From: Robinsoniella peoriensis
GTDB lineage: Bacteria > Bacillota > Clostridia > Lachnospirales > Lachnospiraceae
Length of the DNA: 64,000 bases
Assembly: GCF_042680125.1 (NCBI RefSeq)
Contig: NZ_JBHTNY010000004.1
Reading direction: 5' to 3' (one strand)
Shown: piece after piece, positions 1 through 7,811 of the stretch
Numbering within the stretch: the first letter of the stretch is position 1
Layout: each line of letters opens with the position of its first letter
The notes under the pieces: generated by a model
Told to the model about the DNA's origin: nothing
Seen by the model: the letters and a program-made list of their open reading frames with translations, nothing else
The model's database searches: none
Translations under genes and position numbers: made by a program

Positions 1-1
1 A

Positions 2-1408
2 AGTTACGCAGATCCGTCTTGGCAGGGATATGAGGAAAAAGCAGAAGTTTATGCTGCAGACAAGGTAAAGCGTGATTTTGACCAGGGATGGCAGGGAATA
101 GAATATAAGCTGAACACAGTGGGATCTTCACGTGGAGACTATCCGTTTGTTACCGTTACCATGGGACTTGGCGAGGGGCGTTTTGAACAAATGTGCAATA
201 TATCGCTGCTTAACGTACACAAAGAAGGACAGGGAAAACCTGGAAACAAAAAACCGGTATTATTCCCGAAAATTGTTTTCCTCTATGATGAAAATCTTCA
301 CGGGCCAGGGAAAGTCTGTGAAGAAGTATTCGAATCCGGAATTGAATGTTCTGCTAAAACAATGTATCCCGACTGGCTTTCCATGACCGGAAAAGGTTAT
401 ATATCCAGTATGTACAAACAGTATGGCAGAGTTATCAGCCCTATGGGGTGCAGGGCATTTTTAAGCCCCTGGTATGAAAAAGGCGGGATGTATCCTGCTT
501 CGGAACAGGACAAACCTGTATTTACGGGACGTTTTAATGTAGGTGCAGTCAGCCTCCATTTGCCTATGATTCTTGCAAAATCAAGAGCAGAAAGCAGGGA
601 TTTCTATGAGGTTCTGAATTATTATCTGGAAATGATCCGAAGCCTTCATATCCGGACCTATGAGTATCTGGGAGAAATGAAAGCTTCTACGAACCCGCTG
701 GGTTATTGTGAAGGCGGATTTTATGGGGGAAGCTTAAAGCCAACAGATAAGATTAAGAAGATTTTAAAACCGATGACCGCATCCTTTGGCATTACGGCAT
801 TAAACGAACTTCAGCAGCTTTACAATGGAAAATCCATCGCCGAAGACGGTGCATTTGCATTGGAAGTCTTAGAGTATATTAATAAAAAAGTTACGGAATT
901 TAAAGAAGCAGACGGTTATCTGTATGCAATCTACGGTACTCCTGCTGAGAGCCTCTGCGGACTTCAGGTAGAGCAGTTCCGCAAACAGTTTGGGATTGTG
1001 GAAAATGTATCTGACCGCCCTTATGTAAGCAACAGTTTCCATTGTCACGTAACAGAGGACCTGACACCGATTGAAAAGCAGGATCTGGAAGGACGGTTCT
1101 GGGAGCTATGCAATGGCGGTAAAATACAGTATGTCCGTTATCCGATTGATTACAACAGGGATGCTATTAAAAGCCTGATCAGAAGAGCAATGGATCTGGG
1201 ATATTACGAGGGTGTCAATTTATCTCTGGCATATTGTGATGACTGCGGCCATCAGGAGTTAGAAATGGATATCTGTCCCATCTGCGGAAGTACCAATCTG
1301 ACGAAAATAGACAGAATGAATGGCTATCTGTCCTACAGCCGTGTACATGGTGATACCAGGCTGAATGAAGCTAAGATGGCGGAAATTGCAGAAAGAAAGA
1401 GTATGTAA
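2..1408 (+). CDS. nrdD: Anaerobic ribonucleoside-triphosphate reductase, class III (5' end outside window)
   Basis: Oxygen-sensitive glycyl-radical enzyme that reduces ribonucleoside triphosphates to deoxyribonucleotides in anaerobes. The reading frame is open from base 2, so only the C-terminal 468 residues are present; the internal GTG at 119 is not a credible start. Visible family marks are a YGTPAE segment, a C-terminal zinc site formed by CDDC and CPIC pairs, and the glycyl-radical loop RMNGYL about 30 residues from the end. The gene for its radical-SAM activase, nrdG, does not follow; the next gene 18 bases on encodes a small cysteine protein. NrdG could lie elsewhere. The family call is strong; allosteric-site content cannot be judged because the N-terminus is missing. 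Confidence 0.9.
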   Translation, partial: SYADPSWQGYEEKAEVYAADKVKRDFDQGWQGIEYKLNTVGSSRGDYPFVTVTMGLGEGRFEQMCNISLLNVHKEGQGKPGNKKPVLFPKIVFLYDENLHGPGKVCEEVFESGIECSAKTMYPDWLSMTGKGYISSMYKQYGRVISPMGCRAFLSPWYEKGGMYPASEQDKPVFTGRFNVGAVSLHLPMILAKSRAESRDFYEVLNYYLEMIRSLHIRTYEYLGEMKASTNPLGYCEGGFYGGSLKPTDKIKKILKPMTASFGITALNELQQLYNGKSIAEDGAFALEVLEYINKKVTEFKEADGYLYAIYGTPAESLCGLQVEQFRKQFGIVENVSDRPYVSNSFHCHVTEDLTPIEKQDLEGRFWELCNGGKIQYVRYPIDYNRDAIKSLIRRAMDLGYYEGVNLSLAYCDDCGHQELEMDICPICGSTNLTKIDRMNGYLSYSRVHGDTRLNEAKMAEIAERKSM

Positions 1409-1426
1409 AAAGCAGGAGGAACAAGG

Positions 1427-1834
1427 ATGTCAAACAGAGTAGAAAAAGCTTTAGAAAACCATAAAAAAGGGATGAATTGCTGTCAGGCAGTTGTTTGTGC
1501 ATTTGCAGATGCAGTAGATACAGACGAAAAATTACTGTTTATGGCAGGAGAAGGATTCGGAGCCGGTATGGGTGGTATGGAATGTACCTGCGGAGCCGTA
1601 TCCGCAGCGGTTATGCTGGCTGGAATGAAAAACAGCGGAGGTGACATTTCCAATCCCACTACCAAGGGAAAAACCTATGGCTTTTCCAAAGCAATCGTAA
1701 AAGAATTTGAAGCGAAAAATGGTTCTGTAGTCTGTAAGGATCTAAAAGGCCTGGAAACGAAAAAGGTTCTGCGTTCCTGTGACGGCTGTATCGAAGATGC
1801 AGCCAGAATTGCAGAAAAAGTGTTAGGACTATAG
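1427..1834 (+). CDS. C-GCAxxG-C-C family small redox-type protein
   Basis: A 135-residue cytoplasmic protein with the cysteine pattern of the C_GCAxxG_C_C family: NCCQAVVC near residue 18, then CTCGAVSAAVMLAG near residues 45-58, and two further cysteines close to the C-terminus (VVCKDL, SCDGC). The family is common in anaerobic Firmicutes and its biochemical role is not established; the conserved cysteines suggest metal or disulfide chemistry. AGGAGG lies just upstream of the ATG. It sits in one run of same-strand genes between nrdD and tcdA with 10-18 base gaps, so it is probably co-transcribed with them. Family assignment is confident, function unknown. Confidence 0.85.
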   Translation: MSNRVEKALENHKKGMNCCQAVVCAFADAVDTDEKLLFMAGEGFGAGMGGMECTCGAVSAAVMLAGMKNSGGDISNPTTKGKTYGFSKAIVKEFEAKNGSVVCKDLKGLETKKVLRSCDGCIEDAARIAEKVLGL

Positions 1835-1844
1835 GAGAGAGCAG

Positions 1845-2573
1845 ATGTCGGAACAATTAGTCAGAACAGAACTGCTTCTTGGAAAAGAAGGAGCAGACCG
1901 TCTTTTAAACAGCCGGGTAGCAGTATTTGGAGTGGGCGGAGTGGGTGGATTTGCTATTGAAGCACTTGCCAGAAGCGGCGTGGGTACCCTGGACATTATC
2001 GACAATGACCAGGTGTGTGAATCCAATCTAAACCGTCAGATTATCGCACTGCACAGTACTATCGGTATGAATAAAGTAGATGTGATGAAAGAGCGGATTG
2101 CGGATATTAATCCTGAAATCCGGGTGAATGTACATCGCTGCTTTTACCTGCCGGAAAATGCTGACAGCTTTGATTTTACCTTATATGACTATATCATAGA
2201 TGCAATTGATACCGTAACCGGAAAAATACAGCTGGTAATGCAGGCGCAGGCGGCAGGCACGCCAATCATAAGCTGCATGGGTGCAGGCAACAAACTGGAC
2301 CCGGCACGTTTTGAAGTAGCGGATATATATAAAACAAGTGTATGCCCCCTTGCAAAGGTGATGCGCAAGGAATTAAAGGCAAGAGGCGTTAAGTCTTTAA
2401 AAGTGGTGTATTCCAGAGAAGAAGCCAGTAAACCTGCGCAAACTATTGCAGAAGGCAACCGCAGGGCGATTCCTGGGAGTATTGCCTTCGTACCTTCAGT
2501 GGCAGGGTTGATCCTGGCAGGGGAAGTCGTAAAAGATCTGGTTAACCCCTCTAAGACAATTTCATCCAAGTGA
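1845..2573 (+). CDS. tcdA: tRNA threonylcarbamoyladenosine dehydratase (ThiF/E1-like)
   Basis: ATP-dependent enzyme that cyclises N6-threonylcarbamoyladenosine at position 37 of ANN-decoding tRNAs. The 242 residues form one ThiF/MoeB-type fold: a Rossmann motif VFGVGGVGGFAIEALARSG near residue 28, DNDxxxxSNLNRQ near 55-65, the DAIDTVTGK segment, and SCMGAGNKLDP followed by VCPLAKVMRKELK, all typical of TcdA/CsdL rather than ThiF or MoeB. No CXXC zinc pairs of the MoeB type are visible. It is preceded by GGAGAG and lies 10 bases after the C-GCAxxG-C-C gene. Length matches the family. Confidence 0.92.
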   Translation: MSEQLVRTELLLGKEGADRLLNSRVAVFGVGGVGGFAIEALARSGVGTLDIIDNDQVCESNLNRQIIALHSTIGMNKVDVMKERIADINPEIRVNVHRCFYLPENADSFDFTLYDYIIDAIDTVTGKIQLVMQAQAAGTPIISCMGAGNKLDPARFEVADIYKTSVCPLAKVMRKELKARGVKSLKVVYSREEASKPAQTIAEGNRRAIPGSIAFVPSVAGLILAGEVVKDLVNPSKTISSK

Positions 2574-2588
2574 TAGAAGGATATAGAT

Positions 2589-3461
2589 ATGTTTGGTGAA
2601 TGTCATGCCCATATGCTGATGAATGGGTATAATTATAAAGAAGCAGTAAATTGTCACAGCAAGTGCGTATGTAAGGAGCTTGTTCGCAGTTATTTTCAGG
2701 AATATGTAAGACGGGATGTAACGTTTATCCGGGACGGCGGAGATGCTCTGGGTGTGTCCCGCTACGCAAAAGAAATCTCCGGTGAATACGGGGTGGATTA
2801 CCGGACTCCTGTTTTTGCGATTCATAAGAATGGATATTATGGCGGCATTGTGGGCAGGGGATTTGATACCATGACAGAATACCGGGGTCTGGTGCAGGAG
2901 GTAAAGGCATCAGGCGGGGATTTTATTAAAATAATGGTTTCCGGAATCGTGGATTTCAAGGAGTTCGGTGTGATTACCGGCTCCTGCCTGAAACGGCATG
3001 AAATACAGGAAATGATACATATTGCTCACGAAGAAGGCTTTGCAGTCATGGTACATGTAAATGGCAGACAGGCATTTCTGGATTCCGTAGAGTGCGGGGC
3101 GGACAGTGTGGAGCATGGGAATTTTATTGATGGGGAATGTATCGATGCCCTTTTGGAAAATAAATCCGTGTGGGTGCCTACCTTAGTAACCATTAGAAAT
3201 CTACTGGGATGCAAAAGGTATGAAGATGTCACTGTAAAGAAAATCTATGATCTGTCAGCGGAAAATGTGAAGTCTGCATTTTTAAAGGGAGCTTCTCTGG
3301 CGCTTGGCAGTGACGCAGGTGCTTATATGGTATCTCATGGAGCCGGAATCTATGATGAGTATCAGGCGTTTAGAGAAATTCTGTCTGATTATGAGACACA
3401 GGAAGTAGATCGCCGGCTGTACACAGGAGAAAGTCAAATCAGAAATAGATTTCATTTTTAA
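2589..3461 (+). CDS. Short amidohydrolase-family protein
   Basis: Metal-dependent hydrolase of the amidohydrolase superfamily (imidazolonepropionase / cytosine-deaminase-like branch), 290 residues. The protein begins almost directly at the metal motif (ECHAHM, residues 4-9), then shows a lysine candidate in FIKIMVSG, histidines in VMVHVNG and VEHGNF, and the terminal aspartate in LGSDAGA. The flanking beta-sandwich halves present in most 380-450 residue relatives are absent at the N-terminus, so it is a compact barrel-only form. Substrate cannot be predicted. An AGAAGGA ribosome site precedes the ATG, and a strong terminator follows the stop, closing the nrdD-tcdA transcription unit. Confidence 0.8.
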   Translation: MFGECHAHMLMNGYNYKEAVNCHSKCVCKELVRSYFQEYVRRDVTFIRDGGDALGVSRYAKEISGEYGVDYRTPVFAIHKNGYYGGIVGRGFDTMTEYRGLVQEVKASGGDFIKIMVSGIVDFKEFGVITGSCLKRHEIQEMIHIAHEEGFAVMVHVNGRQAFLDSVECGADSVEHGNFIDGECIDALLENKSVWVPTLVTIRNLLGCKRYEDVTVKKIYDLSAENVKSAFLKGASLALGSDAGAYMVSHGAGIYDEYQAFREILSDYETQEVDRRLYTGESQIRNRFHF

Positions 3462-3510
3462 AAAAGCAGCTTTCCGGATATTGGACCCGGAAAGCTGCTT
3501 TTTAAAAAGT
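3462..3510 (+). terminator. Intrinsic terminator after the amidohydrolase gene
   Basis: A 15-base perfect stem, AAAGCAGCTTTCCGG pairing with CCGGAAAGCTGCTTT around a short loop, begins right after the stop codon and ends in a short T/A stretch. It separates the nrdD-tcdA run from the next operon. Confidence 0.85.
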
Positions 3511-3531
3511 AACCATACATAAAAAGTGAAA

Positions 3532-3577
3532 ATTGAGAAATCCTATCAGTAAAGCTCTAATGCGGATTTTTCTCAAT
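3532..3577. repeat. Inverted repeat upstream of the DUF2325 promoter
   Basis: TTGAGAAATCC and GGATTTTTCTCAA form an imperfect hairpin with a 20-base loop, lying between the terminator and the promoter of the DUF2325 operon. It could be a second transcription stop or a protein site; nothing else in the stretch favours one reading. Confidence 0.4.
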
Positions 3578-3585
3578 AAGGGGTA

Positions 3586-3614
3586 TTGTATATTTATGTA
3601 AAATAGATTATGAT
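3586..3614 (+). promoter_or_regulatory. Promoter of the DUF2325-DUF3793-flavodoxin operon
   Basis: TTGTAT (-35) and TATGAT (-10) are separated by exactly 17 bases. The iron-box-like palindrome at 3622-3637 lies directly downstream, over the expected transcription start, which is a repressing position. Confidence 0.6.
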
Positions 3615-3621
3615 ACCTTTA

Positions 3622-3637
3622 GTTAGCAACGACTAAC
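3622..3637. promoter_or_regulatory. Palindromic operator GTTAG-N6-CTAAC (iron-box candidate)
   Basis: GTTAG caacga CTAAC. It has the same half-sites and the same 6-base spacer as the palindromes in the feo region of this window, and it overlaps the predicted transcription start of an operon that ends in a flavodoxin. It is inferred to be an operator for the DtxR-family regulator at 32825. Confidence 0.65.
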
Positions 3638-3667
3638 CCATAAAATACAAATATGAGGAGGTTCACA

Positions 3668-3958
3668 ATGAGTGTTGTAATAATTGGTGGAAATGAAAGA
3701 ATGGTCTGTCAGTATAAAGAAATTTGTAAAGCCCATAATTTTAAAGCAAAGGTATTTGCAAAGATGGCAGCTGATTTAAAAAGCAAGATTGGAAAGCCGG
3801 ATCTGATTATCCTCTTTACATCGACTGTTTCGCATAAGATGGTACATTGTGCCATACAGGAAGCAAACAGAAACAATATCGCTGTGGAGCGTTCTCATTC
3901 CAGCAGTGCCAGTGCATTGAAGGAAATATTAGGAGGGTTTACATGCCAGCAGAATTAA
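3668..3958 (+). CDS. DUF2325 domain protein
   Basis: A 96-residue protein matching the DUF2325 pattern: VVIIGGNERM at the N-terminus, a basic middle, LIILFTSTVSHKMVHCAI, and a C-terminal VERSHSSSASALKEIL helix. The start is taken at ATG 3668 because GAGGAGG at 3655-3661 is its ribosome site; an upstream in-frame ATG at 3653 would overlap that site. The function of the family is unknown. It overlaps the next gene by 16 bases, which implies translational coupling, and it is the first gene of an operon with a DUF3793 protein and a flavodoxin behind an iron-box-like palindrome. Confidence 0.8.
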   Translation: MSVVIIGGNERMVCQYKEICKAHNFKAKVFAKMAADLKSKIGKPDLIILFTSTVSHKMVHCAIQEANRNNIAVERSHSSSASALKEILGGFTCQQN

Positions 3959-4530
3959 TTCTTGACTATTTATCCAGCAGCAGTGCATGGGAGCAGCTTT
4001 GTTTTCAGGTAGTATTTCAATGTGCACCGGTTTTAAAGGGTGTTAAAGCATCTAATCTGATTACGCTTCCCAAAGGAATGTGGCTGCATCTTTTTAACAT
4101 ATTAAAGGATACTGACATTTCCTGTAAGATTTTATATACAGGAAGTAAAAACGAGGTAATCTTTCTATACCGCGAAGACAGGCTTAACACAATTTTAGAG
4201 GATAAAAAAGCCTGGGATTTTGTACAAAGCTACGGATATGCAGATATGGGTATGCCGGAAATTTTAAAAAGACTGCGCAGCAGATATGAATTATTTATGC
4301 GCAGGACCGGGGATTTTCCGCATGAGCTTGGTATCTTCCTGCAATATCCCATTGAAGATGTAAAGGCATTTATTCAAAATGGCGGAAAGAACAGCTTATT
4401 GTCCGGTTATTGGAAGGTTTACCATAATCCAATGCAGGCAGCACAGGTATTTCGGACTTACGATGAGGTGCGGGATCATGCTGCAAGCGAATTTATGAAG
4501 CATAAAAGTATACGACAGGTGGTATGCTAG
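3943..4530 (+). CDS. DUF3793 family protein
   Basis: 195-residue protein matching the DUF3793 family seen in clostridia beside flavodoxin and iron-transport genes: an N-terminal CAPVLKGVKASNL segment, the central LIFLYR-like strand (VIFLYREDRL), and FPHELGIFLQYPIEDVKAFI followed by LLSGYWKVYHN near the C-terminus. The start at 3943 is supported by AGGAGGG at 3931-3937; the frame is open further upstream, but only as an overlap with the DUF2325 gene. No signal peptide or membrane segment is seen. The molecular role is not known; gene context suggests an iron-limitation response. It lies 46 bases before the flavodoxin gene. Confidence 0.82.
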   Translation: MPAELILDYLSSSSAWEQLCFQVVFQCAPVLKGVKASNLITLPKGMWLHLFNILKDTDISCKILYTGSKNEVIFLYREDRLNTILEDKKAWDFVQSYGYADMGMPEILKRLRSRYELFMRRTGDFPHELGIFLQYPIEDVKAFIQNGGKNSLLSGYWKVYHNPMQAAQVFRTYDEVRDHAASEFMKHKSIRQVVC

Positions 4531-4576
4531 CACAGATACGTGTTTGGAAAATGCAGACAGAAAGAAGGAGAATATA

Positions 4577-5008
4577 ATGAAGACAATTAAAGTGGTATAT
4601 TGGAGCGGAACAGGCAATACACAGGCAATGGCACAGGCGATTGCAGAAGGTGTTGAAAAGGGAGAAGCAAAAGCGGATCTTCTGGATGTGGATACAATTA
4701 AGGCAGATGATCTGAAGGATGACAGCATATTTGCAATGGGCTGCCCGGCAATGGGGGATGAAGTGCTGGAAGAAGGAAGCATGGAGCCTTTTATGGAAGA
4801 ACTGGAGAGCAATTTGTCCGGTAAACAGGTTGCTCTCTTTGGTTCTTACGGATGGGGCGACGGCCAGTGGATGCGTGACTGGGAAGAACGTGTTACCGAA
4901 AAAGGCGGAAAGCTGGTTGAGGGCAAAGGGCTGATGTGCTGTGAAGAGCCGGATGACCAGGTATTAGAAGACTGCCGCAAGTTAGGTGAAAAGCTTGCAA
5001 AATTGTAA
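4577..5008 (+). CDS. Flavodoxin
   Basis: Small FMN electron carrier, 143 residues. The phosphate-binding loop WSGTGNTQAMA is at residues 9-19, and the GSYGWGDGQWM loop near residue 90 contacts the isoalloxazine ring. The start at 4577 follows AAGGAG at 4565-4570; the in-frame ATG at 4544 has no ribosome site. Flavodoxins replace ferredoxin when iron is scarce, which fits the iron-box-like operator at the head of this operon. The gene ends against the convergent AraC gene with no gap. Confidence 0.92.
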   Translation: MKTIKVVYWSGTGNTQAMAQAIAEGVEKGEAKADLLDVDTIKADDLKDDSIFAMGCPAMGDEVLEEGSMEPFMEELESNLSGKQVALFGSYGWGDGQWMRDWEERVTEKGGKLVEGKGLMCCEEPDDQVLEDCRKLGEKLAKL

Positions 5009-5866
5009 TCAGGTTGAAAACTGGGCATATTTTTTTGGTGATATGCCCACTGCTTTTGTAAATGATTTTAAAAAATTACTGTAATCGTTAAAACCACATT
5101 GCTCACAAGCCTCACTGACGGTACAGCCGTCAGTCAGCAGAGCCTTGGCAATGGTGATCCGCTTCGCCGTAATATATTTATTTATGGTAGTTCCCGTTGC
5201 CGATTTAAAAATGCGGCAGATATAAGAAGGACTTAAAAAAAACTGCTCTGACAATTCATCAATTGTGAGAGGGTTTTTTATATTCTGGTTAATGTAGGTT
5301 AAAATCTGGTCTACCTGCTGATGATAGGTAGGCGTCTCGTCGGATAATTCTTTTCTCTGGTTCTTGTAAAATACCTTGTTCAAAAATACCATCAGTTCAA
5401 TAAAAGCACAGCGTTCGGTCAGATCAGAGCCAAAACCATCTGTCTGGCAGATTTTATGGATAAAATATAAAAATCGTTTTTGTTCTTCTTCGTTCAGGCT
5501 CAGTTTATGATCCGTACCCGGATTGCGGCAGGAAAAACAATGATTTAAATCGGTCTGGTCAGAGGAGAGCCTTTTTAGAAAATCCGGATAAATGGAAAGG
5601 ACAACCCGTTCGTGGACCTCAGAATCAATCTGGGTCAGATGATGGCTTTCGTATTGGTTAATGAAAAAAATATCTCCCGGCTGAATGGAGTAGAAACGGT
5701 TATCGATTAAAAACTGTTTGCCTCCGGAAACTGAGAAATAGATCTCATAACAGTTATGAATATGCATCTTCATCGGTTTTTCTTCGTTATATAGATGGGC
5801 TATGGAGAAATACTGCCTCTCCAGACAGGATTCAATGGCTGCTTTGCAGGAACTGTATTCTTTCAT
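5009..5866 (-). CDS. AraC-family transcriptional regulator (cupin plus HTH)
   Basis: 285-residue regulator. An N-terminal cupin-like sugar-sensing domain is indicated by MHIHNCYEIYFSVSG and SIQPGDIFFINQYESH (about residues 33-75), and the last 100 residues hold the paired helix-turn-helix region with PLTIDELSEQFFLSPSYICRIF and SEACEQCGFNDYSNFLKSF. The start is placed at 5866 because AGGGAGG lies just upstream of it; the longer frame to 6049 runs through the divergent promoter region and into kduI. It is transcribed divergently from the kduI operon, so it is the likely local regulator of uronate catabolism. Confidence 0.88.
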   Translation of the reverse strand: MKEYSSCKAAIESCLERQYFSIAHLYNEEKPMKMHIHNCYEIYFSVSGGKQFLIDNRFYSIQPGDIFFINQYESHHLTQIDSEVHERVVLSIYPDFLKRLSSDQTDLNHCFSCRNPGTDHKLSLNEEEQKRFLYFIHKICQTDGFGSDLTERCAFIELMVFLNKVFYKNQRKELSDETPTYHQQVDQILTYINQNIKNPLTIDELSEQFFLSPSYICRIFKSATGTTINKYITAKRITIAKALLTDGCTVSEACEQCGFNDYSNFLKSFTKAVGISPKKYAQFST

Positions 5867-6047
5867 TTCAAAACCTCCCTTAAAAGAGATTACCTCTTTT
5901 TCCTCTTTTTCCTTACTATACAGGAAAAGTTCAAAATTTGCAATATTTAGATCAAAAAACAACAGGAAAGAGTAATAATGATATGTTATGATTGTTTCAT
6001 AAGAGAAATTTATAATTCCGGTAAGGTAAAAAGAAAGGATAGTTGAC

Positions 6048-6908
6048 ATGGAACTTAGAACAGCAGCATCCCCAAGAGATGTAAAACATTATACAACAGA
6101 CCGTTTAAGAGAGGAATTTTTAATTCAGGATTTATTTGTTCCCGGAAAAATGAAAATGGTATACAGCCATATTGACCGTATTATTACAGGAGCGGCAGTT
6201 CCGGTGGAACCGGTTATGCTCACAGCGGGAGAGGAATTAAGAGCCGATTATTTTTTACAGCGAAGAGAAATGGGTGTGATTAACATTGGAGCGCCGGGAA
6301 AGATAACGGTAGACGGCAAAGTATTTCATATCATGGAAAAAGAAGGAATGTATATTGGTATGGGTGCAAAGGATATCACTTTTGAGAGTGACGATGCAGA
6401 CGTACCGGCTAAGTTTTATTTTAACAGTGCACCGGCACACACTGCATATCCCACAGTACATATTAAGCCTGAGGGAGAAGCCAGTGAAGGTGTTGTAATT
6501 GTAAAAAATGAAAATAAAGTGGAGTTGGGGTCTCTTGAAGAGGCAAACCACCGCACGATCTGTAAGTATATTCTGCCAGGGCAGGTAGAAAGCTGCCAGT
6601 TGGTAATGGGAATGACAAAACTGGAACCGGGCAGTGTGTGGAATACCATGCCCTGCCATACCCATGACAGACGTATGGAAGTGTATCTGTATTTTGATAT
6701 GCCGGAAGATGCATTTGTAATGCATTACATGGGAGAGCCAACGGAGACAAGACATATCGTAATGCGCAGTGAAGAAGCAGTTATTTCTCCAAGCTGGTCC
6801 ATTCATTCCGGATGTGGTTCCAGAGCCTATATCTTTATCTGGGGAATGGTTGGAGAAAATCAGGACTTTGATGATATGGACGGCGTGGCCAACAGAGATA
6901 TCCGGTAA
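6048..6908 (+). CDS. kduI: 5-keto-4-deoxyuronate isomerase
   Basis: Cupin-fold zinc enzyme that converts 5-keto-4-deoxyuronate (4-deoxy-L-threo-5-hexosulose uronate), released from unsaturated uronides of pectin or glycosaminoglycans, to 3-deoxy-D-glycero-2,5-hexodiulosonate. 286 residues, close to the usual 278. The metal site is visible as CHTHDRRMEVYLYF (two His and Glu, about residues 202-212) and SIHSGCGS (third His). It is the first gene of a four-gene operon and is followed by kduD, the next enzyme of the pathway. AAAGGA precedes the ATG. Expression is presumably controlled by the divergent AraC protein. Confidence 0.95.
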   Translation: MELRTAASPRDVKHYTTDRLREEFLIQDLFVPGKMKMVYSHIDRIITGAAVPVEPVMLTAGEELRADYFLQRREMGVINIGAPGKITVDGKVFHIMEKEGMYIGMGAKDITFESDDADVPAKFYFNSAPAHTAYPTVHIKPEGEASEGVVIVKNENKVELGSLEEANHRTICKYILPGQVESCQLVMGMTKLEPGSVWNTMPCHTHDRRMEVYLYFDMPEDAFVMHYMGEPTETRHIVMRSEEAVISPSWSIHSGCGSRAYIFIWGMVGENQDFDDMDGVANRDIR

Positions 6909-6948
6909 CGTGGAGACCTGTTTCGTGCAGTATATTTAGCAGAGAACG

Positions 6949-6964
6949 TGGGAAGCGTTTCCCA
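6949..6964. promoter_or_regulatory. 16-bp pseudo-palindrome resembling a LacI-family or CcpA site
   Basis: TGGGAAGCGTTTCCCA has a central CG flanked by inverted GGGAA/TTCCC halves, as in LacI/GalR operators and partly like the CcpA cre site. It lies between kduI and kduD, 20 bases before the kduD start. It might instead be a short mRNA hairpin. No LacI-family gene is present in the window. Confidence 0.4.
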
Positions 6965-6984
6965 TTAGAATAGAGGAGAATCAA

Positions 6985-7788
6985 ATGAATATTTTAAATA
7001 CATTTTCATTAGAAGGAAAAGTGGCGCTGGTAACAGGAGCGGCATACGGAATCGGATTTGCAATGGCAGAGGCTTTTGCTCAGGCAGGGGCAAAAATTGC
7101 ATTTAACTGCAGAGGACAGGAGCATATGGATAAAGCTCTTGCTGATTATAAAGAAAAAGGAATTGACGCACATGGCTATATCTGCGATGTTACAGATGAA
7201 AAGCAGGTACAGCAGATGGTAGCAGACATAGAAGAAGAACTGGGAACCGTTGATATTCTGGTGAATAACGCTGGCATCATTAAGCGGGTTCCAATGTGTG
7301 ATATGAGTGTGGATGAATTCAGACAGGTTATCGATATTGACTTGAATGCACCATTTATTATGTCAAAAGCTGTGATCCCTGCTATGATCAAAAAAGGTCA
7401 TGGAAAAATTATCAATATTTGTTCTATGATGAGTGAACTGGGGCGGGAAACTGTCTCTGCTTATGCAGCAGCAAAAGGCGGACTGAAGATGCTTACTAAA
7501 AATATTGCCTCTGAATACGGAGAATATAATATTCAGTGTAACGGCATAGGACCAGGTTATATTGCAACACCTCAGACCGCACCGCTTCGCGAACTTTCCG
7601 AAGACGGCAGCAGACATCCTTTTGACCAGTTTATTATTTCCAAGACACCTCAGGCACGTTGGGGAACCCCGGAAGACTTAATGGGACCGGCAGTATTTTT
7701 AGCATCGGATGCATCAAATTTTGTAAATGGGCATGTACTGTATGTTGACGGCGGAATTTTAGCATACATAGGAAAACAGCCGAAATAA
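6985..7788 (+). CDS. kduD: KduD / gluconate 5-dehydrogenase type short-chain dehydrogenase
   Basis: NAD(P)-dependent short-chain dehydrogenase, 267 residues, that most likely interconverts 3-deoxy-hexodiulosonate and 2-keto-3-deoxygluconate after KduI. Motifs seen are TGAAYGIG (cofactor loop, residue 18 on), CDVTDE, VNNAGII, the catalytic serine in ICSMMSE, YAAAKGG (Tyr-x3-Lys), and a C-terminal YVDGG. AGAGGAG precedes the start. The gene could act as a gluconate 5-dehydrogenase (IdnO type), which is the closest sister function; the neighbouring kduI decides for KduD. The KDG kinase and aldolase needed to finish the pathway are not in this window. Confidence 0.88.
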   Translation: MNILNTFSLEGKVALVTGAAYGIGFAMAEAFAQAGAKIAFNCRGQEHMDKALADYKEKGIDAHGYICDVTDEKQVQQMVADIEEELGTVDILVNNAGIIKRVPMCDMSVDEFRQVIDIDLNAPFIMSKAVIPAMIKKGHGKIINICSMMSELGRETVSAYAAAKGGLKMLTKNIASEYGEYNIQCNGIGPGYIATPQTAPLRELSEDGSRHPFDQFIISKTPQARWGTPEDLMGPAVFLASDASNFVNGHVLYVDGGILAYIGKQPK

Positions 7789-7811
7789 GAATAGATAAGG
7801 AGTAAACTCAG

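Noticed and set aside
6255..6806. 183-codon ORF on the minus strand inside kduI
   Set aside because: Entirely antisense to a clear enzyme gene, no ribosome site and no recognisable motif.
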